Shown: positions 24,327 to 33,192, counted from the first letter of the stretch. The stretch: 46,630 bases of DNA from Bacteroidota bacterium (GCA_017303995.1 JAFLBE010000034.1:1-46630); one strand, 5' to 3'. A program made the numbers and translations. The notes: a model not told the origin generated them from the sequence alone.

Positions 24327-25940
24327 TCAGTATGCGGTGTAGTAGAAATAATCAAGTTTGGAAAAGAAACGGTGAACCCATTTCCAGGTCAGAAAAGCAA
24401 AAACGGCAGAACCAGCAATCAGACCCAGAACTGCATATTCATAAGAAATTGTACGGCTGCAAATGTAACCAACAACAAAATTCACAATGACGCCAATGAT
24501 CATGGCATTCATTGCAAAAGCAGCCCGGTTTAATGTGAAAAAAAACAAAGCGTGTAACAGACCAAAACACAACAGAATATACCCGATGCTTGCCAGCCAG
24601 TAAACCCGTATCGTAACCGGGTTATCAAAAAAGTCTCTCAGTTCCGGAATTCGGTCTTTGAACTGTTCTAGAGACATGACGGCAAAATAAACCAGTACCA
24701 TTGAGACAATACCAATAATGAGCAGAATCAATGCCTGACGGTAATAAAACCGTTTGAAGAATTTATTGAAATCTTCAACCTGATCAAATGAGGTTGCCTG
24801 CTGAACCGGAATAATAATTTTTGAAAAGCTGTGAATCGAATATTCAAGAACCGCAATCGTGAGCAGCAGAGTGATCAGGGCCCAATCCATGCCAAGTTCA
24901 TAAGGTGTGTTGAACCAAATAATATACGGTGGTGGGGGCGGACCCGCAGACCAGGCTAAAATCCGGTCAAGAAAAAGAAAGAAAAAATAAAGCGTTCCAT
25001 ATGCAAAAAAACGATAGGTGTTGAAAAACACAACTTCCGTTTTTGGCATTCTGGAAAGAGAAAAATCCTTTCTCATATTTTTGATTTTAAACCGGTAATA
25101 CGTCCAGCCATAACCAAACATAATGATGATCGAGACAGAAAGTCCGAGCCAGTGAGACAGGTAAATTCCCAGATTAAAAACTTCCATTCCAGTGATGACA
25201 AATGCAGTCCCAATGGCAATGCTCACGCTGATCATGAGCCGTTGTTCAGTGGCATAAAGTACTGCAGAACTTTGAATCAGCAAACTCAGCAGAATCATGT
25301 AAGTCATCGAAAGGAACATCATGGTCTGCGGGTAAAAAGGAATCACCAGATTGACTATAAAGAAAATCAGAGCAACTGAAAGCGTGGTCACAACACCGTT
25401 TCTGATGGTGTTTTTTGCCGCTTTATAAGCAAGCAGATAATTTCCTGACCCATTATAATAAGAGGCAAGTCTGCCCATAAGCTGGGTAAAACCTCCAGTG
25501 ACAACAAAAGCAGTGATCGTGCCCAAAGCCACAATCGTTGCCTGTGCTTCATTGAACCTTAGCCAGGCCCACAAAGAATACGTGAGGAAAATGACTGAAA
25601 GAATCTGAATGGCCATGGGCATGGCAAACAGGATTCCCTGGCTGTAATATTTGAAGAAATATTTGAACTCAGTTAGCGCCGTTACTTTGAAAAAATCCGT
25701 TTTTTTCTTTCCGTTTTTTTCGGTTTCTTCAATAATGAGAAGCCGGATGTCTTCATGAACCTGATCAGCGAGTTTGAAAACATCAGCAAATCCGTAATCG
25801 GCAACGGCATCCATATCTCTGACGCCGAGAGATTCAAGTGTGGCTGCTACTGCATAAACATTGATGGGATTGCCGATCAGAGTCCTGACTTCAAGTACCA
25901 AATTATCGTAAAGTTCCTTTTTCAGAGTTTCAGGCTGCAT
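24327..25940 (-). CDS. pelG: PelG-like polysaccharide transporter
   Basis: About 537 aa, a polytopic inner-membrane protein of the PelG family (MOP/Wzx-like flippases), the Pel component thought to move the nascent polymer across the cytoplasmic membrane with PelF. About 12 membrane segments follow a cytosolic N-terminus of about 100 residues. Family-like stretches are FKYYSQGILFAMPM, ATIVALGTITAFVVTGGFTQLMGRLASYYN and AYKAAKNTIRNG. I start at ATG 25940 (MQPETLKKELYDN), which has GGAG six bases upstream and overlaps pelF by 11 bp. The in-frame ATG at 25970 would add 10 residues from within pelF and lacks such support. Confidence 0.9.
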   Translation of the reverse strand: MQPETLKKELYDNLVLEVRTLIGNPINVYAVAATLESLGVRDMDAVADYGFADVFKLADQVHEDIRLLIIEETEKNGKKKTDFFKVTALTEFKYFFKYYSQGILFAMPMAIQILSVIFLTYSLWAWLRFNEAQATIVALGTITAFVVTGGFTQLMGRLASYYNGSGNYLLAYKAAKNTIRNGVVTTLSVALIFFIVNLVIPFYPQTMMFLSMTYMILLSLLIQSSAVLYATEQRLMISVSIAIGTAFVITGMEVFNLGIYLSHWLGLSVSIIIMFGYGWTYYRFKIKNMRKDFSLSRMPKTEVVFFNTYRFFAYGTLYFFFLFLDRILAWSAGPPPPPYIIWFNTPYELGMDWALITLLLTIAVLEYSIHSFSKIIIPVQQATSFDQVEDFNKFFKRFYYRQALILLIIGIVSMVLVYFAVMSLEQFKDRIPELRDFFDNPVTIRVYWLASIGYILLCFGLLHALFFFTLNRAAFAMNAMIIGVIVNFVVGYICSRTISYEYAVLGLIAGSAVFAFLTWKWVHRFFSKLDYFYYTAY

Positions 25941-27546
25941 CAGTTTCTCCGATTTCACCCAAACTTTCAAGGAATTTTCTCACGGATGGTAGTTTGACAC
26001 CATGCTTCAAAGGTTTGCCATTTACCTTGTGAAATTTCTGATAGCTTGATTTGTAGGCATCAACCGAAACTTCCGTCGTAAAATTAAGAAGCACTTTTTC
26101 ACGGCCTCTTTTTCCCATTTCATATCTGAGATCATCATCCCGTAAAAGCAAAATCACACCTTCAGAAAGTGAGACCGGATCCCGGGGTTTGCAGATGATT
26201 CCGCAATCCTCCAAAGCTTCACGGGTTCCGCCCACATCGGTAGCCACAACCGGCCGGGCACAACTCATCGATTCAATAACCGTGTAAGGAAATCCCTCAG
26301 AAATTGAAGTCAGAATAGAAATGTCACCTTCGTTGTAAATGCCGGGTGGATTGCTGTGAAATCCGCCAAAAGTGAAGTTTTGTTCTAATTTTAGCTCCTG
26401 GATCAGTTTTCTGCAGGTTTCAACGTAAGGTTTGTCGGCGTCAAGACTGCCATAAACCAAAAAGTGAACATCCGGAATTTCTTTCCTCACCAGATCACAG
26501 GTTCTGATCATGGTTTCAATATCTTTCAACGGGAAAACCCGGGCGGCAGCCACAACCGTTGGGCGTTTTGAAGTCGTTTCCGGTTTGGGTTTCGGGACAA
26601 ATACATTCGGGTCGATGCCATTGTAAATCACGGCGATACGATCTTCTGTAGCATCAAATTTCATTTCCCAGCGTCTGTTATAACTGGCAACTGGTGAAAT
26701 CTGATCGGCATGGGCATAAACGGCTCTCGTCATAAGAGTCGACATATCAACGAGAAATTTCTTCGCAAAAAAAGTAAATTCTGCCTGGCTGACAGCAATC
26801 AGTCTTTCGCGGATAAATACGCCGTGATCGGTTACAATCATGGGCGTTCCGTATTCATATTTGGCGACCAGAGACGGAATTCCCGCAAATCCGGCAAGTG
26901 TTGCATGAGAAACACTCGATGGCGGAACCGGAACTGCCAGTGGCATCATGAAGTGATAGAACCAGCGAAGTCCGAAAATCATGTCAAAAATATTGGGAAC
27001 TTCGAAGCCAGGTGTGTTTTTATACTGATTATAATCCTGAGAAACCCGGGTTTTGTAAATCTCCCAGATCATTGGGTGGGTCAGCGTCATTTTATAATCG
27101 TAATGACGGAAAAATTTCCAGAGACCGTAGACAATTTCCCCAATCGTTTCTGCCGGAAGGTACGGGTCGGCAAGTGCATCAAGAAGATCATAAAACATGG
27201 GACAGAATGATTTTTCAATGACCGACCAGGTTGTGGACATTTTCCGGTTGACCTGTTCGGAGAAGGGAGTTTCCGGATCAAAATACTCAGCAGGTTCTTC
27301 AGCGCCCCATAACGGAACGTGAATGGTTCCCTGAATATTTTTTCCAAGTTTGTAACGGCTTTCAACGTTCGGGTCGCCTGTAATGGCATAAAGAATGAAA
27401 TCACAACTTCCGTCCATTTCCTGACAAAGAATATGACTCCACGTCGAAACCCCGCCGCCGACAAACGGGTAAGTTCCCTCTGTTTCAAATAACACAACCG
27501 GTTGGGTGGGCTTGTTTTCCAGCCATTCCTTTTGGGTTCTGATCAA
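25930..27546 (-). CDS. pelF: PelF glycosyltransferase (GT4)
   Basis: 538 aa, cytosolic GT-B enzyme of family GT4; PelF is the polymerising transferase of the Pel pathway. The N-terminal DUF3492-type signature is EGTYPFVGGGVSTW (23-36), followed by DHGVFIRERL. The C-terminal nucleotide-sugar domain has ARVFPLKDIETMI, the E-x7-E motif in SEGFPYTVIES, and VVATDVGGTREAL. Length is near that of characterised PelF proteins (about 500). The start codon is TTG at 27546, overlapping the stop of the upstream gene (TTGA), and has AGGAG at a suitable distance. No alternative ATG exists before the conserved region. Confidence 0.93.
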   Translation of the reverse strand: MIRTQKEWLENKPTQPVVLFETEGTYPFVGGGVSTWSHILCQEMDGSCDFILYAITGDPNVESRYKLGKNIQGTIHVPLWGAEEPAEYFDPETPFSEQVNRKMSTTWSVIEKSFCPMFYDLLDALADPYLPAETIGEIVYGLWKFFRHYDYKMTLTHPMIWEIYKTRVSQDYNQYKNTPGFEVPNIFDMIFGLRWFYHFMMPLAVPVPPSSVSHATLAGFAGIPSLVAKYEYGTPMIVTDHGVFIRERLIAVSQAEFTFFAKKFLVDMSTLMTRAVYAHADQISPVASYNRRWEMKFDATEDRIAVIYNGIDPNVFVPKPKPETTSKRPTVVAAARVFPLKDIETMIRTCDLVRKEIPDVHFLVYGSLDADKPYVETCRKLIQELKLEQNFTFGGFHSNPPGIYNEGDISILTSISEGFPYTVIESMSCARPVVATDVGGTREALEDCGIICKPRDPVSLSEGVILLLRDDDLRYEMGKRGREKVLLNFTTEVSVDAYKSSYQKFHKVNGKPLKHGVKLPSVRKFLESLGEIGETDAA

Positions 27547-28724
27547 TTGGAAAACTCCTGAAATAGGTGCTCATACTGACCAAAAATAACTGGCCAGGTA
27601 TGGGCACGCACAATCTTGTTGTGACAGTCGATTTGCTCAGAAAGCCAACGATCTGAGTCAGAAATGATCGGTAAAATGCCAGCTAAAACATCCTGAACGC
27701 CAGATTCCTTTGGGAACGAAATGCCAAAACTCTCATTGAAATCACCCGCTTCCCATCCGAATGGGACAACTCCCCTTGCCATGGCTTCGAGCATCACCAG
27801 AGGTTGTGCTTCGCTGATGCTTGTCAAACAAAGGGCATCCATTTTGTCAAAATATGAACTGGCCGGTTGATTCCAAATTGCGGTAATAGTAGGAATCTGA
27901 CTAAGCCGTAACCTGACTTCTTCGTTCAGATCAGCCTCTCCGGCATCAGCAAGCAGCATGAGAAAACGCGGGTTCCATCCCTCTGTTTCTGACCACTTTT
28001 CGGCCAGATCAAGAAAACGGTGCGGATTTTTAAGATGAGCACAACGGCCAACCCAGCCAACGACCGGATCGTCGAAAACGGGGTGAAACTCAGGAACTGT
28101 ACTTACCATGCGGAAAGGAACACCATTTGGGATGTAGGTTGAGTTTTGTGCACCAAGTTCACTCTGAAAAACCTGATTGCAGACTGAAACTGAAAAAATC
28201 AGGGAGGATTGTTTATAGACTTCACGGGCAATTGACTGAAAAAACAAAGAAGCCAGATGACGTTCGGTTGGATTTGATGGAATGCGGTAGCCACATTCCA
28301 AAGCATCAGCGCCCAGTTCAATTTCCTTCCAGTAAACGCCGTGCTCGGTCAGAATCAGGGGAATCTCATCCCGTTTCGAAAGTGCGAGTCCTGCGAGTCC
28401 GGCAAGTCCGGTGTTCAAAACGTGGATAAAATTGGCCGGTTGTCTGGGGAGCAGTTCAAGAATGGAATCTGTCCATTTTTTCGGATCGGTTAAATCTTCT
28501 GGCGGATTAATTCTTGTAAAGGACTTCACATTTTCAGGAACCGGGTAAACACCCTCGGTTAATTCATACCCGGCATAATCATCAGTTGAAATCTGAATAA
28601 TATGAAAGTGGGCAGTGCGGAAATAGTCAAGATAATGACAGATCCATTCACTTACGCCACCACGGTACCAGGGAAAAGTTCCTTCAATGACTAAGGAAAT
28701 GGTTAACGGTGCTTGAGACGACAT
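27543..28724 (-). CDS. Short PelF-like glycosyltransferase paralogue (GT4)
   Basis: 393-aa GT-B transferase resembling PelF. It has the same opening signature, EGTFPWYRGGVSEW (14-27), TEHGVYWKEIELG in the N-terminal lobe, VGWVGRCAHLKNP in the linker to the second lobe, and the E-x7-E motif in SEAQPLVMLEA. It is about 145 residues shorter than the adjacent PelF. Both catalytic-type motifs persist, so it may be an active second transferase or a partner of PelF. The start at 28724 has only a weak AAAG upstream. It overlaps pelF by 4 bp. Confidence 0.85.
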   Translation of the reverse strand: MSSQAPLTISLVIEGTFPWYRGGVSEWICHYLDYFRTAHFHIIQISTDDYAGYELTEGVYPVPENVKSFTRINPPEDLTDPKKWTDSILELLPRQPANFIHVLNTGLAGLAGLALSKRDEIPLILTEHGVYWKEIELGADALECGYRIPSNPTERHLASLFFQSIAREVYKQSSLIFSVSVCNQVFQSELGAQNSTYIPNGVPFRMVSTVPEFHPVFDDPVVGWVGRCAHLKNPHRFLDLAEKWSETEGWNPRFLMLLADAGEADLNEEVRLRLSQIPTITAIWNQPASSYFDKMDALCLTSISEAQPLVMLEAMARGVVPFGWEAGDFNESFGISFPKESGVQDVLAGILPIISDSDRWLSEQIDCHNKIVRAHTWPVIFGQYEHLFQEFSN

Positions 28725-28750
28725 TTGGCTTTAAGAATTTAGTGAACAGA

Positions 28751-29596
28751 TCAGGAAACACCCGACGAAAAAACGGGGCCAACCTGACGGAAAATGGCTT
28801 CGATTTCGTTTTGTTGTTCTTTTGAAAAGGGTTGGGTTTTTAAAACAAGTAAAAAGGTTTCGGGGTATGAAGAACTTTCATCTCCGGAAGGCTTTATTAA
28901 TAAGTCCCTGCCCGATTTTAGTGTGACAGGAACAGCGATAACTCCTTCGGTTCCGGTCAGTTTGAGTGAAGGAAAATTGCCGGTTAAAGAAATACCCGAT
29001 AATTGATTTGCTGTGATGCCGATTTTACCCGCAGACGAAATTAACTGGAAAGTAGTCCCACTGCGTTCAATCAAGGCGAGTCCATCAATTTGTAAAGTGT
29101 TTGAAAGATAATCAGCCCAGGCAATCACGGTTTCACGGCGATTTTGGCCGGAACTGAGTTCTGTAAGTTCTGAAGCAACTTTAGAAAGGTTTTCAGCCGG
29201 AAGACTTTGGTCTGAAGATTTCTCTGGCTGGTTATCCAGGATCAAAGAATGGACACGGTTGAGAAGAAGTTGCCTGTTGATGGGTTTCAAGATGAAATCA
29301 GCAACACCGAAAGACTCAGCCTTTTTTTGTTTGTCTGATGAGGGAAGTCCGGTTAAGACCAGTACGGGAATGGATGAAAGTTCACTTTCAGATTTAAGCC
29401 GTTGAACAAATTCAAGGCCCGATTCGCCAGGTAAATTCAAATCGGTAATAACCAGATCAACCGGTTCATTTTTTAACAACTGAAAGGCTTCGGTTGTGTT
29501 AAAAGATTGAATAACCTCAAACTCTTTATCGAGCATAAATTTCAGAATAATCTGAATATTTGCATCATCATCAATGACCAGGATTCGGGCTTTCAT
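28751..29596 (-). CDS. Response regulator with receiver and GAF-like C-terminal domain
   Basis: 281 aa. Residues 1-120 are a complete receiver domain: acidic pocket D9-D10, phosphoacceptor D52 (VITDLNLPG), T82 and K104 (KPI). Residues about 140-281 lack a DNA-binding output; the segment AWADYLSNTLQIDGLALIERSG followed by strands (FQLISSAGKIG, GVIAVPVTLKSGRDLLIK) looks like a GAF-type sensing domain. It therefore probably signals through protein contact, plausibly to the HD-domain protein or Pel enzymes. AAGGA precedes the ATG. It is 26 bp from the glycosyltransferase gene and 234 bp from the first regulator. Confidence 0.82.
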   Translation of the reverse strand: MKARILVIDDDANIQIILKFMLDKEFEVIQSFNTTEAFQLLKNEPVDLVITDLNLPGESGLEFVQRLKSESELSSIPVLVLTGLPSSDKQKKAESFGVADFILKPINRQLLLNRVHSLILDNQPEKSSDQSLPAENLSKVASELTELSSGQNRRETVIAWADYLSNTLQIDGLALIERSGTTFQLISSAGKIGITANQLSGISLTGNFPSLKLTGTEGVIAVPVTLKSGRDLLIKPSGDESSSYPETFLLVLKTQPFSKEQQNEIEAIFRQVGPVFSSGVS

Positions 29597-29830
29597 AATA
29601 ATCCTTAGTTGGTGAGCAGAATAGTTTTAAACTGATTGTTATCTGACCGGATGGATTTTATTTCTGAAACCAAACGGGAAAGCGATACAGATTTTTATTT
29701 CAAACTGAGCAAAAAAACATTTTGGGATTACACTAAATTCTTTAAAGGATTGAAAATACATGGTTTAAAAAGGCCACAAATGAATACAAAAAGTAATAAG
29801 TCAGGAACAAAAGTAAATTTTTCTCCTGCT

Positions 29831-30454
29831 TTATTTTTCATTTTGCTGTCTTAGAAAGTCACCATAAAGTTGTTCTGTACAGGCCGGACAGATCCCGTGA
29901 GTAAAGGTTGCATGAGAATGATGCTCGATATAAGACTCTACCTGCTTCCAGTAACCCTTATCGTCTTTGATTTTTTTACATCCGGCACAGATCGGAAGTA
30001 AACCCCCAAGCGTTTTTTCCCGGGCAAGCGCTTCTCTCAATTCTTCAATTTTTTTCCGGTGAGAATCAATTTCCTGTTTGAGTCTGAGTGCTGATCCGGT
30101 TCGAGCGAGAAGTTCAATTGGCTCTAACGGTTGTCTGATAAAATCATTCACACCAGCTTCAAAAGCCTGCGTTAGAATATCGTCATCGGTGTGTCCGGTA
30201 ATGATCAGAACGGGAATATCTTCAAATGCGGGTGTTGATTTCAGAATCCGGCAGAGTTCAATGCCGTCCATTTCTGGCATTGAAATATCGGTAATGATCA
30301 GGTCAAACTGTTCATCGGGATGTCTGGACCTGATGAGTTTCAGGGCAAGCCGGCCATTTTCTGCTTCAGCTATTTCTGTGAACTTGTGAGGTTCCAGGAT
30401 GGTTTTAAAAATATCCCGGTTTAGCTGAACATCATCAATTATCAGAATCCGCAA
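29831..30454 (-). CDS. Response regulator with C-terminal Cys4 motif
   Basis: 207 aa. The receiver (1-120) has D7-D8 and phosphoacceptor D56 (IITDISMPEMDG), but the conserved Lys-Pro is replaced by Gln-Pro (FIRQP, Q108). A charged coiled-coil-like linker (KQEIDSHRKKIEELREALAREK) leads to LLPICAGCKKIKDDKGYWKQ and HGICPACTEQLY. The cysteines C156, C159, C189 and C192 could bind zinc. This tail is seen on many receiver- and PAS-containing proteins and its role is not established. The start is TTG at 30454 with AAAGGA eight bases upstream. It is the first gene of the Pel-like cluster, though the 234-bp gap downstream may hold another promoter. Confidence 0.82.
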   Translation of the reverse strand: MRILIIDDVQLNRDIFKTILEPHKFTEIAEAENGRLALKLIRSRHPDEQFDLIITDISMPEMDGIELCRILKSTPAFEDIPVLIITGHTDDDILTQAFEAGVNDFIRQPLEPIELLARTGSALRLKQEIDSHRKKIEELREALAREKTLGGLLPICAGCKKIKDDKGYWKQVESYIEHHSHATFTHGICPACTEQLYGDFLRQQNEK

Positions 30455-30581
30455 TCTGGTTTCCTTTGTTGATTTGGAAAGTGATGGTAGTCACATTGCT
30501 GGAACTTTGCAAAAAGCATGCCTTAAAATTGAAAGAACACCTTTTTTTGATTTAAGTAGCTGAAATCCGATATTTATAAAT

Positions 30582-31304
30582 ATGACAAAACTTTGTATCA
30601 ATATCGACCATGTTGCCACACTTCGTGAGGCACGGGCAGCAAATGAGCCCGATCCGGTCCATACGGTTTCAGTATGTGAACTTGCCGGTGCAAGCGGAAT
30701 TGTTTGCCACCTCCGCGAAGACCGCCGGCATATCAATGACCGTGACCTCAGGCTGCTTCGTGAAGTAACCAAAACCAAGCTTGATCTTGAAATGGCTGCC
30801 ACCGAAGAGATGAAAACCATTGCAAGGGAAGTGCTTCCTGAACTGGTTACGCTCGTACCCGAACGCCGTCTTGAACTCACCACTGAAGGCGGACTCGATC
30901 TCACCCGCAGTCACCTGCATCTTCGTGATTACATCCCTGCGTTGCAGGAAAAAGAAATTGAAGTGAGCCTGTTTATCGACCCGGTCAAAACCCAGATTGA
31001 GCTCGCACGTGACCTTGGCGTTGAATACATCGAAATTCATACCGGTGAATATGCCAATGCCATCCGTGAAAAAGATGTGGAACGGGAATGGCAAAGAATT
31101 GCTGAAGCAGCGAGATATGCAACCAGTCTCGGACTGAAAGTCAATGCCGGTCACGGACTCAATTACCTGAACGTTCAGCGGATTCTCGAAATCAAAGAAA
31201 TTGGTGAAATGAGCATCGGACATTCGATTTTGAGCAGGGCCATTTTTGTGGGCCTCGATCGTGCCGTTCGTGATATGCTCGATATTTTCAGGTTGCACGC
31301 CTGA
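30582..31304 (+). CDS. pdxJ: Pyridoxine 5'-phosphate synthase
   Basis: 240-aa PdxJ, which condenses 1-deoxy-xylulose 5-phosphate with 3-amino-2-oxopropyl phosphate to pyridoxine 5'-phosphate. Family segments are CINIDHVATLREAR at the N-terminus, GIVCHLREDRRHINDRD, LVPERRLELTTEGGLDL, IEIHTGEYA and the phosphate-binding VNAGHGLNYLN near the C-terminus, with EMSIGHSILSRAIFVGL. Length is normal. It is divergent from the Pel-like cluster across 127 bp, and its TGA overlaps the era ATG (TGATG). Confidence 0.96.
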   Translation: MTKLCINIDHVATLREARAANEPDPVHTVSVCELAGASGIVCHLREDRRHINDRDLRLLREVTKTKLDLEMAATEEMKTIAREVLPELVTLVPERRLELTTEGGLDLTRSHLHLRDYIPALQEKEIEVSLFIDPVKTQIELARDLGVEYIEIHTGEYANAIREKDVEREWQRIAEAARYATSLGLKVNAGHGLNYLNVQRILEIKEIGEMSIGHSILSRAIFVGLDRAVRDMLDIFRLHA

Positions 31305-32212
31305 TGCCTGAGTCCGGTTCTAAACCATTCCGCTCAGGTTATGTTGCCATTGTCGGCATTCCCAACGTTGGCAAATCTACCCTGATGAACAGCCTTGTCG
31401 GCGAAAAGTTGGCCATTGTTTCTCCCAAACCCCAGACAACCCGAAATAAAATTCTCGGAATTCTTTCAACTGATGACATGCAGGTTGTCTTTCTTGATAC
31501 ACCCGGTTATCTGAATCCCGAATATGAACTTCACAAAAAAATGCTGGAGTTCTCCCGTGGTGCACTTAAAGAATCTGATCTGATTCTTTTTATTGTGGAT
31601 ATGTCACTTTCTGACCTGCAGCCCGTCCATCCTATTTTACTTTCCCATCTCGTTGAAGTTAAAAAGAAACCACTGATTGTCATCTTTAACAAAGTTGATA
31701 AGGTAAGACCCGAGCAGGAAGAAAAATGTGTTGCTTTTTATAAAGCACAATTACCGTTTGCCGCCGACTACTTTTCAGTTTCTGCCAAAACCGGAACCAA
31801 TCTGGAGTTGCTGACGGCCGCCATTCAGCAACGGCTTCCCGAACATGAGCCCTTTTTCCCGCTTGATGATCTAAGTTCTCACCCGGTCCGGTTTTTTATT
31901 GAAGAAATAATCAGGGAAAAAATCTTTTTTCAGTACGATAAGGAAATTCCGTACTCGACTGCAGTTCAGGTCATTCAATATGAGGAAAATGAGGCGGGTG
32001 TTGATAAAATTGAAGCTGAAATCATCGTGGAGCGGTCAACCCAAAAGATGATTTTGATTGGACGGAATGCGTCAAAACTCAAGGAATTGGGACGTACTTC
32101 CCGTGAAGAAATCGAAAAACTCGTTGGGAAACAGGTTTACCTGAAGCTTTTTGTAAAAGTCAGGGAGAAATGGCGCAGGAATGAATCTCATCTGAAGTCG
32201 TTCGGGTATTGA
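31304..32212 (+). CDS. era: GTPase Era
   Basis: 302-aa essential GTPase that binds 16S rRNA during assembly of the 30S subunit. G1 is GIPNVGKST (18-26), G2 region KPQTTRNKILG, G3 DTPG, G4 NKVD and G5 SAK. The C-terminal third is the KH domain (IEAEIIVERSTQKMILIGRNASKLKELGRTSREEIEKLVGKQVYL). Start shares a base with the pdxJ stop, so translation is coupled. The gene is followed by repeat DNA and a convergent msrA. Confidence 0.97.
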   Translation: MPESGSKPFRSGYVAIVGIPNVGKSTLMNSLVGEKLAIVSPKPQTTRNKILGILSTDDMQVVFLDTPGYLNPEYELHKKMLEFSRGALKESDLILFIVDMSLSDLQPVHPILLSHLVEVKKKPLIVIFNKVDKVRPEQEEKCVAFYKAQLPFAADYFSVSAKTGTNLELLTAAIQQRLPEHEPFFPLDDLSSHPVRFFIEEIIREKIFFQYDKEIPYSTAVQVIQYEENEAGVDKIEAEIIVERSTQKMILIGRNASKLKELGRTSREEIEKLVGKQVYLKLFVKVREKWRRNESHLKSFGY

Positions 32213-32226
32213 GAATTTAACCGCAG

Positions 32227-32425
32227 GAAAACCACCCCCAACCCCTCCTTTGAAAAAGGAGGGGAGTAATACTACTAATCCCGTACCCCATACAGCAAAA
32301 AACATCCCCGCGGCTTCGCCGTTCCCCTCCCGAATGCGGTCGAGGAACTTCGTCTTCAAAGGGGGACTTGTTACCGCTCGATTTACCACTTATAACTTAT
32401 AACTTGTAACTTATCACTTGTAACT
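32227..32425. repeat. Two G-rich palindromes and a heptamer array between era and msrA
   Basis: 32227-32266 is a palindrome with CCCCTCCTTT pairing with AAAGGAGGGG. 32301-32369 is a longer relative (CGCGGCTTCGCCG, CCCTTTG-type ends). 32381-32425 is a heptamer array, TTACCAC, TTATAAC, TTATAAC, TTGTAAC, TTATCAC, TTGTAAC, that runs into the stop codon of msrA on the opposite strand. No separate terminator is seen, so the palindromes may serve as one. Confidence 0.78.
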
Positions 32426-33043
32426 CTATTCCTTCACTTTACTGTGAAAGACCTTTTTGAATTTATCAACCTTGGGTTTAACCACAAACTGGCAGTAACC
32501 CTGACCCGGATTCTGGTTGAAATAATTCTGGTGATAATCTTCAGCCGGATAAAATTCTGGAATCGGACTGATTTCAGTCACAATCGGATTTGCGTAAGAT
32601 TTTGACTCATCCAGTTTTTTCTTGAAATACTCAGAAACTTTTCTTTGTTCATCGCTGTGATAATAAATCACCGAACGGTATTGGGTTCCCACATCATTTC
32701 CCTGACGGTTTAATTGTGTCGGGTCGTGAACCATCCAGAAAATTTCAAGAAGTTCTTCAAATTTGACAACAGTCGTGTCAAAGGTGATCTGACAAACTTC
32801 TGCATGACCGGTTGTGCCGGTACAAACCTGCTCATAGGTCGGATTTTTCCTTGCTCCGCCGGTGTAACCCGAAACCACCTTTTCTACGCCTTTAACCCGC
32901 TGAAAAACCGCTTCAACACACCAGAAACATCCCGCACCAAAAGTTGCAGTTTCCATATTACTTTTTTTCCCTTCAATTACAGTAGCCTGAACAATTGCTG
33001 AAGAGAAAAAAGTGCTCAACAGCAGTATAAATAGTGTTTTCAT
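32426..33043 (-). CDS. msrA: Exported peptide methionine sulfoxide reductase MsrA
   Basis: 205 aa with an N-terminal signal peptide (MKTLFILLLSTFFSSAIVQA) in front of a complete MsrA domain. It reduces methionine-S-sulfoxide in oxidised proteins. The active-site motif is GCFWC (38-42, catalytic C39), followed by VSGYTGG, YEQVCTGTTGHAEV and YHQNYFNQNPGQGYC with a resolving Cys. The signal peptide implies action in the periplasm; an internal ATG at residue 30 could give a cytosolic form but lacks support. GAGAGG precedes ATG 33043. The stop codon abuts a heptamer repeat. Confidence 0.94.
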   Translation of the reverse strand: MKTLFILLLSTFFSSAIVQATVIEGKKSNMETATFGAGCFWCVEAVFQRVKGVEKVVSGYTGGARKNPTYEQVCTGTTGHAEVCQITFDTTVVKFEELLEIFWMVHDPTQLNRQGNDVGTQYRSVIYYHSDEQRKVSEYFKKKLDESKSYANPIVTEISPIPEFYPAEDYHQNYFNQNPGQGYCQFVVKPKVDKFKKVFHSKVKE

Positions 33044-33163
33044 GTTAACCTCTCTGTGAAAAACAGTTTTGGAATACTTCTTGTTCCCATCGTCCTTTTT
33101 TACTTTAGTCGTCCTTCAGGATGAAATCCTTACAGATCGTTTATCCGATTGGAAATAAGAAGT

Positions 33164-33192
33164 TTTGTTTGTATTAAAATTTACTATATTTG
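33164..33192 (+). promoter_or_regulatory. Bacteroidota-type promoter of the hybrid kinase gene
   Basis: TTTG at 33164-33167 and TATATTTG at 33185-33192 are separated by 17 bp, close to the -33/-7 arrangement of Bacteroidota promoters (usual spacing somewhat longer). The start codon at 33218 lies 25 bp after the box. Confidence 0.5.

Noticed and set aside
26710-27210. 166-codon plus-strand open frame inside pelF
   Set aside because: Antisense shadow of a conserved glycosyltransferase gene, without ribosome-binding site.
30491-30904. 137-codon minus-strand open frame at the start of pdxJ
   Set aside because: Serine- and arginine-rich shadow translation overlapping the conserved pdxJ N-terminus.
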